Part shown: positions 41,794 through 50,900 of the stretch, piece by piece
Position numbering within the stretch: the first letter of the stretch is position 1
Layout: each line of letters starts with the position of its first letter
Assembly (NCBI RefSeq): GCF_036567905.1
Contig: NZ_DATCTO010000064.1
Coordinates: 1-52,237 of the forward strand
DNA from: Candidatus Binatus sp.
Lineage (GTDB): Bacteria > Desulfobacterota > Binatia > Binatales > Binataceae
Length of the DNA: 52,237 nucleotides
Direction: 5' to 3'
Position numbers and translations under genes: made by a program
Notes under the pieces: model-generated
Databases searched by the model: none
What the model was told of the DNA's origin: nothing
Seen by the model: the letters and a program-made list of their open reading frames with translations, nothing else

Positions 41794-42666
41794 TCAAACC
41801 TTCGCTGCGCGCTCGACCAATGGTGCGATCGCACGGATCGCCGCGACTCCGTCACCGGACGCCGCCGCGGTCGCCATCACGATTATGCGGCTCACGCCAG
41901 CCGATTGGTAACCCTTGAGCGTGTCAGCAGTCGGCTCGTCCCCGCGCGTCGCCAGCGCCACCGAGAACTGCAGTTGCTCGGCGTCGCGACCGTACTCGCG
42001 CGCCATCCGCTTGATCTGCGCAATGGATTCCATTGCTTTGTCCGGTGAGAGTCCGCCCGGCATCCAGCCGTCGGCATAGCGCGCAACCCTTCTCAGCGCA
42101 TACTTCGGATCGTGCGCACCGAGCATGATCGGCGGACATGGCTTCTGCACCGGCTTGGGACCGGCGCGCAGCGCGGGAAACTTGACTATGTCGCCTGCGT
42201 AGCGCGCTTCTTCCTGCGTCCAGAGTATGCGCAGGGCCTCCACCGACTCGCGCAAGTGCTTCCAGCGCTGTTCGAACCGAACGCCCATAACCTCGGCTTC
42301 CTCACGGAACCAACCGGCTCCGACGCCCAGGATCAGCCGCCCGCCGGAATAGAGATCGAGGGTTGCGGCCGCACGCGCGGTGTCGATCACGTTGTGCTGA
42401 GCCAGCAGCAGGATGCCGGTGCCAAGCTTGATTCGCTTGGTCGCCGCGGCCGCGATCGCGAGCATCACCCACGTCTCGGCCAGCTGGGCGTACATCGCCG
42501 GCACCTTACCGTCGGCCGAGCGGGGATAATGAGTGGCGTAGCTCGAAGGCACGCAGGAATGCTCGACGCTCCAGATCGATTCGACGCCGAGGTTCTCCGC
42601 CTCATGCGCGATCGCGCCTGGATCGCCCGAGGCTGCCGTCAGAGGCAGCGAAACTCCCATCTTCAT
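41794..42666 (-). CDS. LLM-class flavin/F420-dependent oxidoreductase
   Basis: 290 residues of the luciferase-like monooxygenase TIM barrel: GVSLPLTAASGDPGAIAHEA at the start, ESIWSVEHS, IKLGTGILLLAQHNVIDTAR and GRLILGVGAGWFREEAEVMG. The pattern, with a TIGR03619-like layout, is typical of F420-dependent dehydrogenases, but FMN use cannot be excluded. No F420 synthesis genes are in the window. It is the first gene of the minus-strand catabolic block and so probably acts on the same substrate class. Confidence 0.88.
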   Translation of the reverse strand: MKMGVSLPLTAASGDPGAIAHEAENLGVESIWSVEHSCVPSSYATHYPRSADGKVPAMYAQLAETWVMLAIAAAATKRIKLGTGILLLAQHNVIDTARAAATLDLYSGGRLILGVGAGWFREEAEVMGVRFEQRWKHLRESVEALRILWTQEEARYAGDIVKFPALRAGPKPVQKPCPPIMLGAHDPKYALRRVARYADGWMPGGLSPDKAMESIAQIKRMAREYGRDAEQLQFSVALATRGDEPTADTLKGYQSAGVSRIIVMATAAASGDGVAAIRAIAPLVERAAKV

Positions 42667-42763
42667 TGTTACCGTCCTCGCTGACTTGGGGATTCAACCG
42701 ATCGCTACCGTGTACGCATTAACACGGCGCTTCCAGGGGCGAAAGCGCGCAATCGATCTATGA

Positions 42764-43168
42764 AGCGTTCGTCAAACCGGCATCTACAAGGGCCGCGCCA
42801 ATCACAGCTTTGCCGCCTTGCGGTCAACCAGTGAATGCGTGATCGCCGTGCCGGCGCTGAAACTGGCGCCCAAAGTCGTGAAAGTGGGGAACTGCTCCGG
42901 GCGCGACTTGGACAAGTTTATGGCGTTCGGACTAACGCCGATACCGGCCTCACGGATTGCAGCGCCTCTGGTGGCCGAATGTTTTGCCAATCTTGAATGC
43001 AAGGTGACCGACACCAGCCTGGTGAAGAGATACAGCCTCTTCGTCTTCGAAGTGCTCAAGGCCTGGAGAGATCCGGCACAGAAGAACCCTAAGACCATCC
43101 ACCATCAGGGATACGGCAAATTCATCGTCGATGGCGAGACGATCAAGCTGAAGTCGAGGATGCGATAG
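42764..43168 (+). pseudogene. 5'-truncated flavin reductase-like gene
   Basis: The open frame encodes the C-terminal two-thirds of a flavin reductase-like (FMN-binding split barrel) protein: FAALRSTSECVIAVPALKLA, KVVKVGNCSGRDLDKF and then HHQGYGKFIVDGETIKLKSR at the end. It begins after a TGA at 42761 with no good start; the missing N-terminal part (about 60 residues) carries the FMN-binding entry. Probably a deletion remnant; alternatively a short protein from the TTG at 42818. The following 290 bp (43169-43462) holds nothing I can support. Confidence 0.65.
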
Positions 43169-43462
43169 TGGTCGCCACAATGCGTGCTGTCACGGGGCGC
43201 TCTGCCCGACCGCCGTCATGGATTCGCGCCGCCGCGCATCGTCATAGGTGTAGGCGGCGCGCTTGCCTCTTCAGCCACCATATACCCAACGCCAGAGTGA
43301 TCGAACGCAGCTTCGGCAAGGCCGCTCGCTGCGCCCTCCGCCGGAAGGGCGATAGCTGGCGAGACTCGAGACCTATATCGAGGACGCTCGCACAGCGCCG
43401 CTGAACGCACCGGCAATCGAGGCTCCTTCAGCCAATCTCATAATTGCTATTACCATCGGCAG

Positions 43463-44368
43463 CTAGCCTCCGATGCGCTGTGGTATGAACTCGCCCGCGA
43501 AAGATGACACACACGCCATGACGTGGGTGATCGCATCCGTATCGTATTCATCTCCCGATCGGTACGTTTCGAAATAGGAGTTCAATCGCGCGACGCGCTC
43601 CGGCCACGCCTCAGCGGCCTGCAGGCCGACCGAGACGCCGAAGTTAGTGAAGGCAAATTTCACCGAATGCGCTCCCGGCTCGCGGCAGAAGTAGCCGGGC
43701 GGATCGATCCACATTCGGTCAAGTATCGCGAGGCTCCGCTCGCGCTGAACGCGCGCCCACTGTTCCTCAGGAAAGAAGCACGTCATCCATAGCATCATTC
43801 CAAGACCGAGGTCTTGGGTGATGACCAGGTTTTCGTAGCTTCGTTCGACGATGGTTTTCATCTGCCGGATCTCGTCTGCAAGCGTATCTTCATCAAGTAG
43901 CCGGTAAACAATGTATCCATGGAACGGATCGAGCGAGCCTGGTCCGAAACCCGGGTATGCTCCGCTCAAGTCTTCGAGCATTTTCCAGCGCACGCCTCGA
44001 CCCGGAATCAGGAAAGCGGGATGGATGTCCTTCACCAGCCGGATCGCTTTCGTGCGATATTCGGGAACTATCCTGCCCAGTCGTGATAGCGCGAAAACCC
44101 ACATCGCCAGATAGTGAAAGTATTGGCCGTCACGATCTGCGGCTTCGCCAATTCGCAGGCCGCGCCGGCGTCCCAGCACCCGCTCAACGTCCGCGACCAG
44201 CCGCTGAGCTTCGTCCAAGAACTTGCTCTGGCCCAGTTTGTGGTAGAGCGAAACCAACAGAACGACGCCGAAAGCGTCGGTCCATAGGTATCGCATTCCA
44301 TTGGGCCAGATGCGTTGTTCGCGCATCCAGTCGAGCTTGCTCAATACCCTTGCGACAGTCGCGGTCAT
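43463..44368 (-). CDS. Conserved protein of unknown function, six-hairpin-like
   Basis: 301 residues, no signal peptide. Rich in aromatic and helical segments: RYLWTDAFGVVLLVSLYHKL, YFHYLAMWVFALSRL, FLIPGRGVRWKMLEDLSGAY and LGLGMMLWMTCFFPEEQWAR. The spacing of helices with conserved Trp/Tyr-Asp motifs (LWTDAFG) recalls (alpha/alpha)6 glycosidase-like barrels, but no catalytic pair was identified. Its ATG lies 15 bp after the ftsH stop, so it is likely co-transcribed with ftsH. Confidence 0.7.
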   Translation of the reverse strand: MTATVARVLSKLDWMREQRIWPNGMRYLWTDAFGVVLLVSLYHKLGQSKFLDEAQRLVADVERVLGRRRGLRIGEAADRDGQYFHYLAMWVFALSRLGRIVPEYRTKAIRLVKDIHPAFLIPGRGVRWKMLEDLSGAYPGFGPGSLDPFHGYIVYRLLDEDTLADEIRQMKTIVERSYENLVITQDLGLGMMLWMTCFFPEEQWARVQRERSLAILDRMWIDPPGYFCREPGAHSVKFAFTNFGVSVGLQAAEAWPERVARLNSYFETYRSGDEYDTDAITHVMACVSSFAGEFIPQRIGG

Positions 44369-44383
44369 CTCATATGTCCGGAA

Positions 44384-46387
44384 TTATTTTCGTGAATCTG
44401 CGACAATCCTGCCGGTCTGCTCCGATCCTGAATCGACCCGCGGACCAAGGATACGATTCAACTCGTCGGAACCAACCGTCTCCTCGCGCAGCAGCGCTTC
44501 TACCAGCCGATCCAGCCGCTCTCTTGAGTCGGTGAGGCAGCAGCGGACGCGTTCATGGGTCTCTTGCAGCAAGCACAGGACTTCCTGGTCAATTCGCGCA
44601 GCCGTCGCTTCGCTGTAATCGCGCCCCTGCGAAATCTCGTAACCCAGAAAAGGTTGCTGCTCGTCAGTTTTGAAAGCGACGAGTCCGAGCTTGCTCATCC
44701 CCCAGCGCGTTACCATCCGGCGAGCCAGACGGGTTGCTTCCACCAGGTCATTCTCCGCGCCAGTGGTCACGTCGCCAAAGACGATCTCCTCCGAAGTGCG
44801 CCCGCCCAGCATCACTGCCAGCCGCGCCTTTAGATAGGACAGGCTCAGGTTGTGGCGCTCTTCGCCCGGGACCTGCTCCGTCATCCCGAGAGCCTGTCCG
44901 TGCGGCACAATCGTCACCTTGTGCACCGGATCTGCGGCCGGCGTCATCCACGCCACTACTGCGTGTCCGCACTCGTGATAGGCGACCACGCGCCGCTCGC
45001 CTGGATTCACCAGGTGTGGTTGGGCCGCACCCATCCGAACCTTGTCTTCACTCTCTTCGAAATCGGCCATGGTAACCGCCGGACGATTATTTCTCGCCGC
45101 GGTAAGCGCCGCCTCATTGCAAAGGTTAGCCAGGTCCGCCCCGCTCATGCCGATCGTGCTGCGCGCGAGAGTAGCCAAATCGACATCGGTGGAAAGTCGC
45201 AGCCTGCGCGTGTGGATGCGCAAGATGCCTTCGCGCCCTTTCCGATCCGGAAGACCAAACACCACCTGACGATCGAAACGCCCCGGCCGCAGCAGCGCCG
45301 GATCGAGAACGTCCGGCCGATTGGTCGCCGCGAGAATGATGACCTCGATACGCTCGTCAAAACCATCGAGTTCGCCCAACAACTGGTTCAATGTCTGCTC
45401 GCGCTCGTCGTTGGTGGCTCCCAGGCCCGCGCCCCGCCGCCGTCCAACCGCGTCGAGCTCATCAATAAACACGATCGACGGCGCCGCCGCTTTGGCTTGC
45501 TGGAAGAGATCTCGTACGCGGCTCGCTCCTACTCCGACAAACATCTCGATGAACTCGGACGCATTGAGGCTGAAGAACGGAACCCCCGCCTCGCCGGCTA
45601 CTGCGCGTGCCATAAGAGTTTTGCCGGTTCCCGGCGCTCCGACCAGTAGCACGCCTTTGGGAATTCGCGCCCCCAAGTCGTGATACTTTTGAGGGTGCTT
45701 CAGGAAATCGACCTCCTCCTGCAGCTCGGCCTTGGCCTCGTCCGCTCCTGCCACGTCATCGAAAGTGACCTTTGGCTGCTCGCTGCTGTAGCGCTTTGCC
45801 CTCATCCGCCCGAAACCGAACAAACCCGATTGACTACGCACGGCCCGGTTGCTCATCCACCAGAAGAATCCGAACAGAAGTATCAGCGGTCCCCACTCAA
45901 CCAGCATCTCAACGAACCAGGGCATCGACGACGACGACACTTCCACGATGACGTGATGTGCAATCAGCAGCGGCATCAGTCCGGCGTCGCCGACCGCGGC
46001 GGGAAAGGTCGTGGCGAACTCGCGGTACGCTATCGCAGCAGGCGACGCAGCTTTCGCCGAGGCTGGCTGCGAAGGCGCAGCAGGTGGAGGCGGTTTCGAC
46101 GACAGCTCGGCAGTCCCGCTGGCTGGTGGCCAGACGAGAGGCTTTGCAAAGGCACCGTCGATCGCGTCTCGGGCGATGTGAACCGAGCGGACGTTGTCTT
46201 CGCGTATTTGCGCGAGAAAAACGGAATAGGGAATCCGCGCCTTGGGTTGCGACGGCGGCCAGAGTCCGGTCACGTACCAGAGAAACACCGCCAAAGAGAT
46301 CAACCACCAGAACAGGACACCTCGAGGAAGCTGCGGTTGCCGCGTCCCCGGCATTCTCTTTTCTGGTTTCCCTTCCTGCTGCGCCAT
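44384..46387 (-). CDS. ftsH: ATP-dependent zinc metalloprotease FtsH
   Basis: Membrane AAA+ protease degrading misfolded membrane proteins and short-lived regulators. Start chosen at 46387 (AAGG 9 bp upstream); 667 residues. Helix 1 is about 24-43 ([18 protein letters not shown]) and helix 2 about 160-180; the extracytoplasmic loop of about 115 residues is long and Pro/Ala-rich. Walker A GAPGTGKT (250-257), Walker [32 protein letters not shown] and the zinc motif HECGH (471-475) are intact. The long loop and C-terminal tail suggest a second, specialised FtsH rather than the housekeeping copy. Confidence 0.94.
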   Translation of the reverse strand: MAQQEGKPEKRMPGTRQPQLPRGVLFWWLISLAVFLWYVTGLWPPSQPKARIPYSVFLAQIREDNVRSVHIARDAIDGAFAKPLVWPPASGTAELSSKPPPPAAPSQPASAKAASPAAIAYREFATTFPAAVGDAGLMPLLIAHHVIVEVSSSSMPWFVEMLVEWGPLILLFGFFWWMSNRAVRSQSGLFGFGRMRAKRYSSEQPKVTFDDVAGADEAKAELQEEVDFLKHPQKYHDLGARIPKGVLLVGAPGTGKTLMARAVAGEAGVPFFSLNASEFIEMFVGVGASRVRDLFQQAKAAAPSIVFIDELDAVGRRRGAGLGATNDEREQTLNQLLGELDGFDERIEVIILAATNRPDVLDPALLRPGRFDRQVVFGLPDRKGREGILRIHTRRLRLSTDVDLATLARSTIGMSGADLANLCNEAALTAARNNRPAVTMADFEESEDKVRMGAAQPHLVNPGERRVVAYHECGHAVVAWMTPAADPVHKVTIVPHGQALGMTEQVPGEERHNLSLSYLKARLAVMLGGRTSEEIVFGDVTTGAENDLVEATRLARRMVTRWGMSKLGLVAFKTDEQQPFLGYEISQGRDYSEATAARIDQEVLCLLQETHERVRCCLTDSRERLDRLVEALLREETVGSDELNRILGPRVDSGSEQTGRIVADSRK

Positions 46388-46496
46388 TTGCCGCATCCTT
46401 CGCCGTTGGCAACATTCACAAGAGCCAGGCAGAGCGGCAACCGCCTGACCGGGCGACCGCGACTCGATCGCAGGCGCAATTACCCGCGTAGCCGTT

Positions 46497-46715
46497 CTTT
46501 TCGACCGTCTCACTTCGGAAACCACGCCGCAAGCCACCATCAGCTACAACTACGATAACGCGAACCCACGCACGACGACGCAGGTTGCCGGGCAAATGCA
46601 GGTCGTTTATGGTTGGGACAACTCGAATCGGTTGACCGGAATCACTCAAGGCAGCACCTCGGTCGGGATCGGCTATCACAACGCTAACCGGCGCACGGCG
46701 CGGGGGGAGAAATGA
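46497..46715 (+). pseudogene. Rhs YD-repeat remnant
   Basis: An open stretch with no start reads SYNYDNANPRTTTQ, VVYGWDNSNRLTGITQGS and IGYHNANRRTARGEK, then TGA: three successive YD-repeat units of an Rhs protein. Left of 46497 the similarity fades; the right end stops abruptly and its TGA overlaps the ATG of the next gene. It is debris of a large rhs gene, in the opposite orientation to the Rhs tip at 30 kb. Confidence 0.75.
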
Positions 46716-47842
46716 GCATTCGGCGGAAGAAGAGTGAACGACGATCGGGTGCCGCAACTCTCTGGATGCTGCCGCTGATTGCGTTTCTGGGATTCGGCGC
46801 CGCGGCGTGCGGCGGTGGATCCAGCGGCGGTGCGCCTGCGCCGACGCCGCCTCCTGGACTTTGGGTGCCGAACTTCTTTGGCGCCGACGTCGTGGCGTTT
46901 GATGGCAAACAGCGTGCACAAAGCGGCGCGCCCAATCCCGCCCTGACCAACAGCAGCGCGGCGATTGATTTGCCGGAAGAAGCGCTGTTCGACGCCTCGG
47001 GCAATCTTTGGGTCACCAATTGCTCGGATCCGGTGATCGGTGCCGGCACGATTACGCAGTTCACGCGCAAGCAGCTCGATAATTTGTCGAAAGATCCCAG
47101 TCCTAATCCCAACGTGACTCTATCCGACAACGGCAGCTTCGATATTTTCGGTTGCCCATACGGCCAAGCGTTCGCGATCGACCACAGCCTTTGGGCGTCC
47201 AACCGTTTCTCGGCCGATTTGGTCAACTTCACGCCCAGCCAGTTGAGCGCAGGCGGCGTGCAGTTCCCGAACACGAAAATCGTGTCAAGCAGCTTCGGCC
47301 AGCCGGAGGGAATTCAGTTCGACACGGCTGGGACGCTGTGGGTCGCCGACATCGAAGAGTCTGAAATATTCGGATTCAAGGCTGCTACCCTTGCAGCCGC
47401 GCAAGGTACGCTTGCAGACCTCACTCCCGACATCATCAATTCGTCGGCCGGCCTCGACGGCCCCGCCGACGTGCTGGTCGACCAGTCCGGCAATCAATGG
47501 GTCTCGAATTGTGCCGGAGACAGCGTGGTGGAATTTGCCGCCTCCGACGTGGCCGCGAGTGGCAGCCCGACTCCCATCGTGGTGCTGAACAGTACCAGCG
47601 TAAGCACGCCGCCCGGTAACTCCTTCAGCCTGAGTTGTCCCCAGGGGCTGGCGTTCGACAAGCGCGGCAACCTGTGGGTCAGCAATTCACTCAGCGACAA
47701 TGAGGGCAGCATCGTCGAGTTCACGCCCGATCAGCTAACCGCCAGTGGCTCCCCGGCCCCGAACATCTTCCTGGATTCCGATCCAGCCGGAGACAACCTG
47801 AACCAACCCGCGTTGTTTAGCTTCGATGCGAGTGTCAAGTAG
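46712..47842 (+). CDS. Beta-propeller (NHL-like) lipoprotein
   Basis: 376 residues; GGGGGGAG just before the ATG. Signal peptide with a lipobox (FGFGAAAC), then a Gly/Ser/Pro-rich linker (GGGSSGGAPAPTPPPG). The rest is about six NHL/SMP30-type blades, with repeating phrases such as FDASGNLWVTNCS, FDTAGTLWVADIEES, VDQSGNQWVSNCAGD and FDKRGNLWVSNSLSD. It is probably surface-anchored and binds sugar, protein or ions; no enzyme site seen. It begins in the end of the Rhs remnant and is 92 bp upstream of the giant G8 gene. Confidence 0.82.
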   Translation: MSIRRKKSERRSGAATLWMLPLIAFLGFGAAACGGGSSGGAPAPTPPPGLWVPNFFGADVVAFDGKQRAQSGAPNPALTNSSAAIDLPEEALFDASGNLWVTNCSDPVIGAGTITQFTRKQLDNLSKDPSPNPNVTLSDNGSFDIFGCPYGQAFAIDHSLWASNRFSADLVNFTPSQLSAGGVQFPNTKIVSSSFGQPEGIQFDTAGTLWVADIEESEIFGFKAATLAAAQGTLADLTPDIINSSAGLDGPADVLVDQSGNQWVSNCAGDSVVEFAASDVAASGSPTPIVVLNSTSVSTPPGNSFSLSCPQGLAFDKRGNLWVSNSLSDNEGSIVEFTPDQLTASGSPAPNIFLDSDPAGDNLNQPALFSFDASVK

Positions 47843-47934
47843 CAAAAAAGTTTGCATTCAAAATGAGCCGTGGTTTGCGATGACAAAGGATCGTATGTCA
47901 CGCTACCGGTGCGTCCTTTGACCGGAGGGGAAAC

Positions 47935-50900
47935 ATGAGTTGCCACCTGGATTCCAGTTTCGCAAAGGCCTCACGCATCGGGAACGTGGCCCTGGTATTC
48001 GCGGTCGGGCTTTTATTCGGAGCCGTATTCAGCGGCGCCGAATCGTCTAAGGCGGATACGTTTGCGGTCATGCCGCCTATTACCAACGCCAAAGCGGCGG
48101 AAACTTGCACCGGACCGCTCAAACCAAAGACGCCGCCGGAGGATCTCGATGTCACCGGCGCGTGCACAGTTGGCGCCGGCACCTATGTGTACAAGAACGT
48201 CAGAATTTACGGCAACGCCGACGGCACGGTCAAAGGCTCGCTCGCCTTCGCCGACGCAGCTATCGACTTCTGGGCCGAGTCGATAATTATCGAAAACAAC
48301 GGAACCCTTACCGCCGGCGTAGCGCCCGATGGTGTGACGATTTCACCCGTCGGTACGAATCCGGGCGGGAAAATCACGATCCATCTATATGGGGCGCAGC
48401 AGAGCAGCAAAGAGCATGCCGTGGGTGTCCATTGCCATGACAAGACTTGCGGCATCCCGTCGGAGCTCTTCACCTCCAACAACCTGAAGTCCTTGGATCC
48501 GACCAGTTGCGTCGCGGCCTCGACAAAAGGCGGTACGCTTCCGAACGACGATTGTTTCTACCAGTACGAGCCGCTGATGTATGACGACGGCGGAAATGTG
48601 AAAGGCTTTTACGGGTACAAAGTCCTGGGCCTCGGGTACGGTGGTACGCTGCGGCTCTACGGCTTGAAAGGTGCGACGTATCCCGATACCACCGTCGATC
48701 CAACCAGCACCGGCACCAGCTGGGTGCGGCTGAACAATTGCGCGACAGGAACCACGGATTCGAAATGCACCGAGGGCGTACTCCAGCCGGGCGCCACCAC
48801 TCTAACTCTTTCCCGCGCTGTCAATTGGAAAAAAGGGGATCAGTTCGTCGTCACGACGACTGACTATCTGACCTCGCACACCGAGCAGTTGACACTCGCA
48901 GAAGACGCAGACGGCAACACAATTACGATCGCGTCCCCCGGGCTCCAGTATCCCCATCATGCCGCGACAGTCGATCTGGCCTCGCGGATTCCTGCCGGGC
49001 GCGGGCTTACCGATCTCACGTCCGTGGACACTCGCGCTGCCGTGGCGCTCCTGTCCCGCAACATCCGCATCGTGTCTGGCGGCGACAAGCCAATGTCTGA
49101 CCTTCCCACTGCCCCGGACCCGCCCCCGACGAAACCGCCCGACCCGAAGCTCTACTTCGGCGGGCACGTCGTCTTCCGGCAGGGCTTCACGCAGCTTCAG
49201 GTCCAGGGAGTCGAGTTCTATCAGCTCGGAGAAGGCGGCAGGATGATGCACTATCCCGTGCACTTCCACATGGCGCGCCAGGTCCCGACCGATACCTACG
49301 TAAAGGACAGCTCGATCTGGGACTCGATGACGCGCTTTATCGTCCTTCATGCGACGCAGGGCGTCCTGCTCGCCCGTAACGTCGGCTACCGGTCGATCGG
49401 AATGGGCTACTATCTCGAGGACGGCACCGAGACCAACAACAAGCTCTACGCAAACATCGGCATTTCAGCAATCGCGGCGGTCAACGACAAGGCGAACTAT
49501 CGGGGGATCCCCGGGATACTTGCCAGGAACAAGGATGGCGCCGACAAGCCTTATCCCGCCAACACCGAACACACTCCTTACGACTCCGACTTCGAGCATC
49601 CTTCCCTATTCTGGATCATGAATGGCTGGAACGACTTCGAGTACAACATGGCGGTCGGCGCCGAGATGTGCGGAAATTGTTATTGGATGCCGCCTGGCGC
49701 CAACAGTGGCTCATCACGAAACATGTACTGGACAGGTTACTCTTCCCTGCAAAAGAATTACGATAATAAGGGGACTTCGCCCCTAATGGAGTTTCTCGGC
49801 AATTCCTGCTCGACGGCGATGGTGGCCTTTCACGTCGTCGGCGATACCAGTTACTGTGGGGGCATCAACACAAATTTTAGTGACGGCGACGCGAAAAAGC
49901 AGTTCCACTCGATCGAGAACGACCTTATACCGCCGCCCGTAGGCGTGAAGAAGGACCCGGCCGCACCCGACCGAGTGAACGAAGACTTCTATCCAAGGAT
50001 AAACAACGGAGGAAATCATCATCCGACCAAATGCCCCAGTCTGACCGGCGATTGCAGCACTCAAGGCGATTGCTCCAATAGCAACCTTGGTAACTGCATG
50101 GTCATTGTCCTCGATCGTTTTACGAGCTCCTTCAACTTTGCCACCAAGAACTTCGCCGCTATCTGGCTCCGCCCGCAATTTAACCTGGTTCTCAACAGCG
50201 CGATCACCGACATTCTTGGCGGTGGCCTCACCTTTGTGACCGGCGGCGGCTACACCCGAGCCGATGCGCTAATCGGGCATTGGGCGTTGGCTAGAAAGAC
50301 TGTTTTTATCGGCGAAACTCAAGATCCCGCCGCCAATCCCTATGCGACCAACGGAGGCCCGGTCAACCCCACCTCCTTCGCCGCCGGCGTCAAATGCGGC
50401 AACAAGCAGCCCGCTACGGGCTTTTGCATTCCCGTTGACGGCGCGGGCAACGACTTGGGGGTTACTTTCGACCGCGACAGCTTCTCGGCGAATCAACGCT
50501 TCTTCAACATCTACGACGGTCCGGCGCTCGAGGACTCCAACGCCTTCCTCGACATCACCGCGACCCAGCTCACAGACTGCCTGCTTACGGGCGATGTCGA
50601 TTATCGGTGCTTTAACAGCAAGTGGATGGAAGGAACGCAACTCGGTATTCCTGGCATCTTTGCCGGCAGTGGCAAGCCGCCCGCAGCCTGCTATCTTCCC
50701 AACGCGGCGATCGCATGGAAACAGCCTAACGGCTTCTACTATCCTCCTTCCTTCCACTCGACCAATCTCTATTTCAATAGCGTCGAGATTCACCACTACG
50801 TGATCGAGCCTAAATTCCTGACGGGTACCTACAAGACCGACGATGACGCCACCAAGTCGCTCTACTGCAACCGCCAGCCGGCTATGTTCAGCCCCGACTT

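Noticed and set aside
43169..43462. Short frames on both strands between the flavin reductase remnant and the six-hairpin-like gene
   Set aside because: None has a start site or recognisable sequence; composition looks like decayed DNA.
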